This document shows, one piece after another, positions 7,487-12,856 of a stretch of DNA of 13,878 nucleotides. Numbering within the stretch: the first letter of the stretch is position 1; each line of letters starts with the position of its first letter. The position numbers and the translations under genes were made by a program. Where the stretch lies: positions 1 to 13,878 of the forward strand of contig JAJXZK010000257.1 of assembly GCA_021780095.1 (NCBI GenBank). The letters are read 5' to 3'. The notes beneath the pieces were generated by a model that worked only from the letters and a program-made list of their open reading frames with translations, ran no database searches and was not told where the DNA came from. Source of the DNA: Acidobacteriota bacterium. Lineage in GTDB: Bacteria; Acidobacteriota; Terriglobia; Terriglobales; Acidobacteriaceae.

Positions 7487-8848
7487 ATGGTGCCAAAGGC
7501 AACTCGAGCGAATGCTTCGGGCGACGGCGACCCGTTCAAGGAGACCAAAAAAGAGGTGGGGCCTGCCGCTAAGCATACGGCAAAAACTGAATCGGATTTG
7601 GAAACAAGCCCCTGGCCTATCGCCAGGATCAGTCGGCGCGCGGCGGCCCGTGTGCGAGCCGGCCATCCGTGGGTATACCGATCGGACGTGGAAGAGACGA
7701 TCGCGGAGTCGGGTCAAGACAGGGTGGCGTCGGGTTCGCTAGTTAGAGTGGTTGAGGAGAGAGGTGCGGCGCTTGGCACCGCGATGTACAGCGATGCCTC
7801 GCTCATCACGCTGCGAATGGTGACGCAAGATTTGATCGCCGACCGCGGCGACTTCCTAGAGTTAGTCCGCCGCCGATTGAGAAGGGCCGTTCACCTGCGA
7901 CTGGACGGATTGCAGGAGTTGACCGGGACCAACGCCTGCAGGCTGGTGTTTGGGGAAGCGGACGAGCTGCCGGGGATCGTTGCGGACCGCTATGGCGAAC
8001 TTGTGATTTTGCAGTTGCTGACACAAGGGACGCACATTGCTGACGTGCGGGCTGTGGCTGTCGATGTCTTTCGTGAAATGTTGGAGCCGGAGACGATTCT
8101 GGAACGGCCGGATGCGCGCATTCGTGAACTGGAGCAGTTGGAGGCACCGTCGACGGAGCCACTCTACGCGCGGAAGGCAGAGAAGCCGATGTTGGCGACG
8201 GTTTTTGAGTTGAATGGACTGCACTTCCATTACGACGGAAACGCGGGACAAAAGACCGGGGCATTTTTAGACCAGCGAGAGAATTACATGGCGGCGGAAT
8301 CGCATGCGCGCGGCCGAGCGCTGGATATTTGTACGTATCAGGGAGGGTTCGCACTGCATCTGGCTCGTCGCTGTTCGCAGGTGACCGGGGTGGATGCGTC
8401 CAGGGCTGCCCTAGAAGTGGCGGAGAAAAATCTGAATGTGAACCGGGATCAACTGGCGGGACAGGGAAGTGGCGTGGAATGGATCGAGGCCAACGCGTTC
8501 GATCTCCTTCGAGATTGGAGCGATGCCGGTGAGGAGTTCGACACGATCGTGTTGGATCCACCGGCGTTTGCGAAGTCAAAACGGGCAGTGGAAGGTGCAT
8601 TGAGAGGCTACAAGGAGATGAACTTGCGAGCGTTGAAGATGCTGCGACCGGCAGGGAAATTAGTGACGTGCTCTTGCTCGCATCATGTACCGCTGATGGA
8701 ATTTCAAGCGGCTGTGGCGGAAGCGGCGAGCGATGCGGGCAAGCGGGTGCGGTTGCTGGAAATTCGAGGAGCGGCATTCGATCATCCTGCTATTTTGACA
8801 ATCCCCGAAACGCAGTATTTGAAATGCCTGGTTTGCGAAGTTGATTAG
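7487..8848 (+). CDS. rlmI: RlmI-like class I SAM-dependent rRNA (cytosine-C5) methyltransferase
   Basis: Members of this family methylate cytosine C5 in 23S rRNA (C1962 in E. coli) using SAM. The 453 residues comprise a non-conserved charged tail (1-45), a PUA-type RNA-binding region (about 46-120, with RAGHPWVYRSDVEE), a linking domain with FGEADELPGIVADRYG, and a Rossmann methyltransferase. The latter has TGAFLDQREN, the SAM motif ALDICTYQGGFAL (278-290), motif IV VLDPPAFAKSK (355-365) and TCSCSHHV (394-401), where C395 or C397 is the likely catalytic cysteine. It is about 55 residues longer than E. coli RlmI, mainly at the N-terminus. ATG 7487 follows GGAGAGGGAG directly. The target base in this organism is inferred from the family. 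The 3' end interlocks with the oxidoreductase on the other strand. Confidence 0.9.
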   Translation: MVPKATRANASGDGDPFKETKKEVGPAAKHTAKTESDLETSPWPIARISRRAAARVRAGHPWVYRSDVEETIAESGQDRVASGSLVRVVEERGAALGTAMYSDASLITLRMVTQDLIADRGDFLELVRRRLRRAVHLRLDGLQELTGTNACRLVFGEADELPGIVADRYGELVILQLLTQGTHIADVRAVAVDVFREMLEPETILERPDARIRELEQLEAPSTEPLYARKAEKPMLATVFELNGLHFHYDGNAGQKTGAFLDQRENYMAAESHARGRALDICTYQGGFALHLARRCSQVTGVDASRAALEVAEKNLNVNRDQLAGQGSGVEWIEANAFDLLRDWSDAGEEFDTIVLDPPAFAKSKRAVEGALRGYKEMNLRALKMLRPAGKLVTCSCSHHVPLMEFQAAVAEAASDAGKRVRLLEIRGAAFDHPAILTIPETQYLKCLVCEVD

Positions 8849-9897
8849 ACAAGGCCGGCCCGTGATTGATGGGCATGGATTGCGGCGCTGATCTCCAGGG
8901 CAACGGCAAGAGCGGTACGACCATCCTGGGCTGTAACTTCGGGCGCGGAACGTCCTCGAATGGAACGGAGGAAAGACTCCAACTCGAAACGTAACGGCTC
9001 GCCGGAGGAGATCTCAAGCTTGCGCATTGCGAACCCGGGTATGGGATGACCCGGTTCTACGGGCTGGAATGTGACGGCAGACAAATCCGGAGAGGTGGGT
9101 TGTCGCAATTCCAGCGCCTGCAGGGCTGGGACGTCAATGCAAAGAACATCCTGGCGCGCGTAATCTACGGAGACGTATTGATGCGGCTGAAAGAAGCGGA
9201 TCTTTCGTACGCGCTCCGTGCTAACGCGGCTGGCGGTGAAATTGGCGACACAGCCGGATTCAAATTCGATGCGAACATTTGCAATATCGATTTTTGACGA
9301 AAGAATTGGAAGGCCGACGGCATGGAGCTCGCGAATGGGTGATTGGGTCCAGCTGAGGACGATATCGAGGTCGTGGATCATGAGATCGAGGACAACGTCA
9401 ACGTCGAGTGATCGAGGAGTAAAAACACTAAGCCGGTGGACCTCAAAAAAAAGCGGTTGATGGAGAATGGAACAAACCGCTCGAACCGCTGGATTGAATC
9501 GTTCGAGGTGGCCGACCTGAACGATGCGATTATGACGATGTGCCAGGGCAATCAACTCGTCTGCTTGTTGGAGGGTTGCGGTGAAAGGTTTTTCTATCAA
9601 AAGGTCGACACCCGCCGATAAAAGCTCCGACGCTACGGAGGCGTGGGCTGATGTTGGAACGGCGACCGACGCTGCATCGGGAAGCTTTATGGAACGGAGC
9701 ATTTCCGATGTAGAGGTGTAGACAGGAACGCAATATTCCGCCGCGAGTTTGATCGCCGCGGAGGAATCCGGTTCGACGATCCCGGCGAGACAGACTGGAG
9801 CCCCTGCATCTTCGAGTGCTCGCCAGATGCGCAGATGATTCCGGCCAAAGACTCCAGCGCCGACCACGACGATTCGAGATGAGGGAAGACCGGGCAA
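8845..9897 (-). CDS. Gfo/Idh/MocA family NAD(P)-dependent sugar oxidoreductase
   Basis: A cytosolic 350-residue dehydrogenase. A Rossmann N-terminus with VVVGAGVFGRNH (10-21) binds NAD(P). LLIEKPFTA (99-107) holds the catalytic-site EKP motif, and VGHLERFNPAV and VVLDLMIHDLDIVLSW (168-183) start the substrate domain. The HLERFNP plus DLMIHDLDI pair is typical of the subgroup found near lipid A genes and related to UDP-GlcNAc 3-dehydrogenase (GnnA). That activity is a suggestion only, as no lpx genes are visible here. The first usable start after an in-frame TAG is TTG at 9897 (a CTG at 9906 is better spaced from AAGGA). It follows the 69-residue gene after 9 bp on the same strand, so co-transcription and coupled translation are likely. 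Its stop overlaps that of the convergent methyltransferase. Confidence 0.9.
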   Translation of the reverse strand: MPGLPSSRIVVVGAGVFGRNHLRIWRALEDAGAPVCLAGIVEPDSSAAIKLAAEYCVPVYTSTSEMLRSIKLPDAASVAVPTSAHASVASELLSAGVDLLIEKPFTATLQQADELIALAHRHNRIVQVGHLERFNPAVRAVCSILHQPLFFEVHRLSVFTPRSLDVDVVLDLMIHDLDIVLSWTQSPIRELHAVGLPILSSKIDIANVRIEFESGCVANFTASRVSTERVRKIRFFQPHQYVSVDYARQDVLCIDVPALQALELRQPTSPDLSAVTFQPVEPGHPIPGFAMRKLEISSGEPLRFELESFLRSIRGRSAPEVTAQDGRTALAVALEISAAIHAHQSRAGLV

Positions 9898-9906
9898 GCG
9901 GCGCAG

Positions 9907-10116
9907 CTACTTTCCTTCGACTGCGCGAAGACAGCGGGTATAGAGTTCCAGCAAGTGGCCGACCTGATCTTCAGCCTTGGGGTTGCCGGCGGCAACAAAC
10001 CCAGCTGTCGGCGCGCTGGGACGTCCAACACTGGCAGTGACGGCAACGAACTTTAAGAGATCTAATGCGATGTCCTCATTACGGCGGGCACCCATGCCAA
10101 CGGGGAGTTGTTCCAT
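9907..10116 (-). CDS. Small hypothetical protein, 69 residues, co-directional with the oxidoreductase
   Basis: No function is known to me. The product starts MEQLPVGMGARRNEDIAL, is mainly helix-prone with a small Ala/Gly-rich centre, and ends HLLELYTRCLRAVEGK. No signal peptide, membrane segment or metal motif is visible. It looks like a real gene: the ribosome site GGAGGA lies 11 bases before ATG 10116, and only 9 bp separate it from the oxidoreductase. I recall similar short proteins with the ARRNEDIALDL opening in Acidobacteriota, but cannot verify this. In-frame TTG starts at 10122 and 10134 are alternatives; 10122 has a short 5-base spacing from GGAGG. Confidence 0.7.
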   Translation of the reverse strand: MEQLPVGMGARRNEDIALDLLKFVAVTASVGRPSAPTAGFVAAGNPKAEDQVGHLLELYTRCLRAVEGK

Positions 10117-10213
10117 ATGCAATGATTCCTCCAAAAAGTGATGCTAGCAGATCACGAGGAAGGATGAGAGGCGGTGGATACACTTTGCAGGGTTGGGGGC
10201 GCCCACGGGTGCT

Positions 10214-10927
10214 TTAAAACTCGGAAAGAACGTAACAGACGCGGCCCACGATGCGATCAGCAGGTTGCTCGTTGGGGGCCAAGGCGATGAGGAGTACCGG
10301 AATATGCTGGTTGCGAGGACGGAGTATGAGGCGGTCTGCCTCATACTCCAGGAAACATAAGTGCAGGGCATCCGACCCGCGTACGGCGTAGACGGTGGGA
10401 GGGTGGAGGCGGTAAGGGGTGAGGGAATTGTAGTGGCGGTCGATGACAACGATAAAGTGCTGGCGTAGAAGAGGCTCCATCGCAGCTGCCTGAATGGCGT
10501 CTACGCGAACGGCGACGAAGCGCTGCCAAAGGTCTCTGCCAGGGAGAGGGTGAGCACGGGAAGAGTGGATGACGGCATCGGGAACCTCAATAGTGTCGAT
10601 AGTTTCTGGGGATTGAACGCGGGCGGAGGAGGATGCGGCCGTATGTGTAACGACGGCCACGGTTTGCGTTAGGGAGATGCTTCGTGGAGGGGCTGGGAGG
10701 GCTGGCAGTAAGTCTGGGGGCAACAAATCAATAATCGATAGCTTTTGGGCGGCGAGTACGCGATCCAGGCCTTCGAGACTGAGGGAACGTTTTCGATTGA
10801 GGAAGTTGGAAATATGTGCCTGCTGGAAATCTGTAGCGCGGGCAAGAGTGGAGCCGGTCAGGAGTCCGCGCTCGATTCTGCGAAGGATTTCCAGTCGAAG
10901 ATTCTCATGAAGCGTTTCAAACTTCAT
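10214..10927 (-). CDS. CI-like transcriptional regulator: XRE helix-turn-helix plus inactive S24-like domain
   Basis: A 237-residue DNA-binding protein with an XRE-type helix-turn-helix (about 26-58, containing TLARATDFQQAHISNFLNR), a Pro/Ala/Ser/Thr-rich linker (about 70-125) and a C-terminal S24/LexA-like domain (about 136-237). The latter ends with IVGRVCYVLSEF, as LexA/CI-like proteins do. Active members have Ser in the S-M-x-P motif and a Lys about 40-50 residues later; here the motif is AAAMEPLL (147-154) and no lysine follows in the domain. Self-cleavage is therefore not expected. The fold may serve for dimerisation or ligand sensing. ATG 10927 was preferred to ATG 10960, because the extra 11 residues look random and overlap AT-rich palindromes. 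It lies 97 bp upstream of the 69-residue gene and is divergent from the zinc-ribbon/sigma-like operon. Confidence 0.8.
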   Translation of the reverse strand: MKFETLHENLRLEILRRIERGLLTGSTLARATDFQQAHISNFLNRKRSLSLEGLDRVLAAQKLSIIDLLPPDLLPALPAPPRSISLTQTVAVVTHTAASSSARVQSPETIDTIEVPDAVIHSSRAHPLPGRDLWQRFVAVRVDAIQAAAMEPLLRQHFIVVIDRHYNSLTPYRLHPPTVYAVRGSDALHLCFLEYEADRLILRPRNQHIPVLLIALAPNEQPADRIVGRVCYVLSEF

Positions 10928-11038
10928 ATCTTTACTATAACACTGAGATATATAAAACATCTAGATATATCTATAAGAAATTAAGTTTGGTGACAGGATA
11001 TTGCAAAATTATGCCCATAGCGGGAAAGAATAATATCT
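10926..11038. promoter_or_regulatory. AT-rich control region with repeated AGATAT/ATATCT half-sites, candidate operator
   Basis: A perfect 10-bp palindrome, AGATATATCT, lies at 10963-10972. A direct copy of its left half (AGATATAT) sits 17 bp away at 10946-10953. Single ATATCT half-sites occur at 10926-10931, overlapping the regulator start codon, and at 11033-11038, 16 bp before the -35 of the rightward promoter. This placement suits a CI-like regulator that represses itself and acts on the divergent operon. The region is AT-rich, so some matches may be chance. Confidence 0.35.
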
Positions 11039-11054
11039 AAAAGACATTTACATC

Positions 11055-11083
11055 TTGACATATTTTTTCCGCCCTAGTATTAC
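11055..11083 (+). promoter_or_regulatory. Strong-looking sigma-70-type promoter for the rightward operon
   Basis: A perfect -35 TTGACA (11055-11060) is followed after exactly 17 bp by TATTAC (11078-11083, four of six -10 consensus bases). The predicted start is near 11090, just before a CTCTCT/AGAGAG hairpin (11091-11109) that would cap the RNA 5' end. It lies in the divergent gap between the CI-like regulator and the zinc-ribbon gene. Confidence 0.55.
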
Positions 11084-11089
11084 AAACTG

Positions 11090-11486
11090 ACTCTCTCGGT
11101 AGTAGAGAGACACACACTGTTGGCCTTCCATTCTCCCAAATCCAGGTCATCACGATGAAGTGTCCTCGGTTCGCCTTGCTGCCCCACCCTTGGGCGACGG
11201 TGATCACTTCAATAGCAGCCGATTGAGTTGCACTCGGCTTCGCACCGGCGAGAGAAGTTTGCTTGCCGGGATCGACGCACGTTCAGGGAGCGATTGTTCC
11301 TGATCGCCAGTTGCGGGGGTGCATTTCAAGCAGCAGTGTCATTCACGCAGAAGACGTGCCTGTTGGGCTAATGCCGAACCAAAGAGTTCTGCGGCCAAGC
11401 AGTCTTCGCAACCGCTCCCTTCGGACCAAGAAGATATGAGTCCTTAAGGGGAGCATTGAATTTTTTGCCTTGGAGATCATTACGTC
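11090..11486 (+). ncRNA. Long structured 5' leader (about 397 nt) or independent small RNA
   Basis: There is no convincing gene between the promoter and the zinc-ribbon start. Hairpins visible by eye are CTCTCT/AGAGAG (11091-11109), AGCCGA/TCGGCT (11217-11239) and GCGAT/ATCGC (11290-11307). A 23-codon open frame starts with ATG at 11155 (MKCPRFALLPHPW, stop at 11224-11226) with only a weak ribosome site. CCTTAAGG and a T6 run lie near 11442-11466, but they do not form a clear terminator. The stretch matches no riboswitch I recognise. Whether it is a leader or a separate RNA is open. Confidence 0.3.
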
Positions 11487-11693
11487 ATGAGCCAATCTTG
11501 CTTACACCTGAAAGTCTGTGAGGGTTGCGGCCGTCTTTGGTTGCGCAATCACACAGTCAGCGAAGTTTACTGCCGTCAATGCACGGTTCATTTTTCGGAC
11601 TTCCCTGCGCCGCGCAGTCGCAGACCAAAAGGGCGCCCGCGCAAGGGTGGGCATCTAGCGTCGATGCATGCACTTGAAGGGGGTTTGCGATGA
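11487..11693 (+). CDS. Small zinc-ribbon protein with AT-hook-like basic tail
   Basis: A 68-residue protein with two CxxC pairs, VCEGCG (C11, C14) and YCRQC (C29, C32), a zinc-ribbon arrangement. A basic tail RRPKGRPRKGG (45-55) follows, with the G-R-P core of an AT-hook that binds the minor groove of AT-rich DNA. There is no signal peptide. It most likely acts with the next gene, whose ATG overlaps its stop codon (ATGA at 11690-11693), so translation is probably coupled. The ribosome site is GGAG, 11 bases before the ATG. Small proteins of this build next to sigma-like proteins are, as I recall, repeated in Acidobacteriota genomes. The metal- and DNA-binding roles are inferred from motifs. 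Confidence 0.7.
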   Translation: MSQSCLHLKVCEGCGRLWLRNHTVSEVYCRQCTVHFSDFPAPRSRRPKGRPRKGGHLASMHALEGGLR

Positions 11694-12199
11694 GTGCGGC
11701 CCTCCCTTTATACGACTTGCAGGCCTCCGAGCAGGTTCGACTTGTTCCGATGCAAGCTCGATCGACGCAAATGCATGCAGGAAAGACGAAAATACAACCC
11801 AAGCCTGAACTGGCGTTCTACAGGAAGTACACCGAAGCAATGTTAAGACGATATGTGCGGCTATCTCTTACCGTTGGGAGAATGCCTGCGCTACTTGGTC
11901 ATGATGCCTTTCGAGGAAAGATGAGTACCTATCGGGTGACGAGTTTTGAAGACTCTGTGATTTTTGTGTATGACGTGGAGAAATGTTTGAAGAAGCTGGA
12001 TGAGTTTTCGCAAGAACTGATTCGGCGGATTGCGCTCCAAGAATATACGCAAGGCGAAGCAGCCGGATTGTTACGGGTGAGTCTGCGAACCATTGTACGA
12101 AGATATGGAGAAGCGATCGATTCGCTGACCCACATCTTCCTCGAAAATCGCCTTCTGAATGTAGACCCGATGGGCGAGTCAAGCACATCACGACAATAG
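11690..12199 (+). CDS. Sigma-70 region 4-like helix-turn-helix protein
   Basis: A 169-residue probable transcription regulator. Residues 1-40 look unstructured. The core FYRKYTEAMLRRYVRLSL (43-60) is followed by YRVTSFEDSVIFVYDVEKCLKKLDE (81-105). Then comes a sigma-region-4-like helix-turn-helix, with IALQEYTQGEAAGLL at 114-128 and the recognition helix SLRTIVRRYGEAIDSL at 131-146. The QEYTQGEAA part resembles the 'GLS..EIA' turn of sigma factor region 4, but no region 2 is present, so it is not a complete sigma factor. It could be an anti-sigma-like partner, an activator touching the -35 site, or a phage-type late regulator. It overlaps the upstream zinc-ribbon gene by 4 bp. The next gene is 261 bp further. 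Confidence 0.75.
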   Translation: MSAALPLYDLQASEQVRLVPMQARSTQMHAGKTKIQPKPELAFYRKYTEAMLRRYVRLSLTVGRMPALLGHDAFRGKMSTYRVTSFEDSVIFVYDVEKCLKKLDEFSQELIRRIALQEYTQGEAAGLLRVSLRTIVRRYGEAIDSLTHIFLENRLLNVDPMGESSTSRQ

Positions 12200-12300
12200 G
12201 TTTGGTAAATTGTTGATAACACAGGAGATGGCAGGGAAGTGTGATGGCGTGCGATTATACTTTCCTCTGTTAGCCTTAAGTCACGGTGAGAGAAGAAAAT

Positions 12301-12351
12301 CGGATGGAGGATCGATGACATCAGTGGGGCTGATTTCGCCATCGCCATCCG
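12301..12351 (+). promoter_or_regulatory. Long imperfect stem-loop in the leader
   Basis: CGGATGG (12301-12307) pairs with CCATCCG (12345-12351), CGATG (12313-12317) with CATCG (12340-12344), and ATCAG (12320-12324) with CTGAT (12330-12334), leaving a TGGGG loop. That makes 17 base pairs with one 5-nt bulge on the left and a small internal loop. The structure covers GGAGG (12306-12310) and the ATG of the possible leader peptide, so folding would hide that ribosome site. No T-run follows, so it is not a terminator. Confidence 0.45.
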
Positions 12352-12374
12352 CTAGCTTTAAGACAGCAATTTAG
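12315..12374 (+). CDS. Possible 19-codon leader peptide
   Basis: ATG at 12315 opens a frame reading MTSVGLISPSPSASFKTAI and stops at TAG (12372-12374), 18 bp before the second stem-loop. GGAGG lies four bases upstream, a short but usable spacing. The peptide is rich in serine, with three prolines, which could matter if ribosome stalling were sensed. The larger in-frame ATG at 12228 has its ribosome site touching the start codon and is less likely. This is a candidate only; chance is a real alternative for so short a frame. Confidence 0.25.
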   Translation: MTSVGLISPSPSASFKTAI

Positions 12375-12392
12375 GTTGAATTTGACACGAAC

Positions 12393-12434
12393 AAAGATAA
12401 AGGGGCGACCAGCGATGGTAGTCTCTTTATCTTT
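12393..12434 (+). terminator. Stem-loop with T-run: terminator or attenuator before the 112-residue gene
   Basis: AAAGATAAAG (12393-12402) and CTTTATCTTT (12425-12434) are exact inverted repeats. Inside the loop ACCA-gcga-TGGT (12408-12419) forms a second hairpin. The right arm runs into more T residues. The stem is AT-rich and so weak for a terminator, but it is well placed to end the zinc-ribbon/sigma-like transcript or to control read-through into the next gene, whose start is 26 bp away. Confidence 0.5.
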
Positions 12435-12460
12435 TTCGCGTCTGGGACAGGTGGAATGGC

Positions 12461-12799
12461 GTGTCGAAGGAAAGGTCGAGCCGACGGGCTCCTATCAAGA
12501 ATCAAGTCGCTCGAAACAGAGAGCGAGTCGGCCCTGGCGCTCAGAATACTGATGCAAAGGCGATTTTGGAGATGCAAGATGGGTATCGGGAGCTTGCCCG
12601 GTCCCGGGTCCTTGCTGCGTGGCCACAGATTCTGCAAGGGCTGATCGAAAAGGCAATTGGCGGCGGAATTCAGCACACCAAACTACTAATGGATCTATGC
12701 GAATTGGCCACGAAAGAGCCATATCGTTCCGACGAAGATCCCAACGAACAGCTTTGCGACGCCTTGCTCAATAATCTACGATTGCGGCCACCGGAGTGA
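12461..12799 (+). CDS. Hypothetical 112-residue protein, basic N-terminus and helical core
   Basis: I do not recognise this protein. The N-terminal third is strongly basic and looks disordered (SKERSSRRAPIKNQVARNRER). A helical core follows, with YRELARSRVLAAWPQILQGL (about 42-61), then IEKAIGGGIQHTKLLMDLCEL, and an acidic part before a leucine-rich end. There is no signal peptide or metal motif. The basic tail and helical core would fit a nucleic-acid-binding adaptor, but that is a guess. The GTG start at 12461 has AGGTGG about six bases upstream, and the frame has no better start. It precedes the exported fibre-like gene by 57 bp on the same strand and probably shares its transcript. Confidence 0.65.
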   Translation: MSKERSSRRAPIKNQVARNRERVGPGAQNTDAKAILEMQDGYRELARSRVLAAWPQILQGLIEKAIGGGIQHTKLLMDLCELATKEPYRSDEDPNEQLCDALLNNLRLRPPE

Positions 12800-12856
12800 G
12801 TGCGGAAAACGCGGCGCGGACGGCACACATTTGAGGTACGAACTGAGGGGACAAAG

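Larger units (their letters stand above)
12200..12460 (+). other. Intergenic leader region with two large stem-loops before the 112-residue gene
   Basis: It holds a -10-like TATACT (12256-12261, no good -35), two structured elements and a possible 19-codon leader peptide, each listed separately. A near-exact direct repeat, TAGCCTTAAG (12271-12280) and TAGCTTTAAG (12353-12362), brackets the first stem-loop. A TTGACA at 12382-12387 has no matching -10. The layout of candidate promoter, short reading frame, hairpin with T-run and gene looks like a regulated leader. Confidence 0.4.

Noticed and set aside
7806..8777. Long minus-strand open frame (323 codons) opposite the methyltransferase
   Set aside because: It is Pro/Arg/Ser-rich without any family motif and lies wholly antisense to a gene with intact methyltransferase motifs. 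High GC makes such shadow frames common.
10197..10204. GGGCGCCC palindrome after the CI-like regulator as a terminator
   Set aside because: It has no loop and no adjacent T-run, so it is more likely a chance GC palindrome.
10928..10960. Eleven-residue N-terminal extension of the CI-like regulator
   Set aside because: The residues look random and come from the AT-rich palindromic control region. The helix-turn-helix protein starts naturally at ATG 10927.
12382..12387. TTGACA as a -35 box for the 112-residue gene
   Set aside because: No acceptable -10 hexamer lies 15-19 bp downstream; that place is taken by the start of the second stem-loop.
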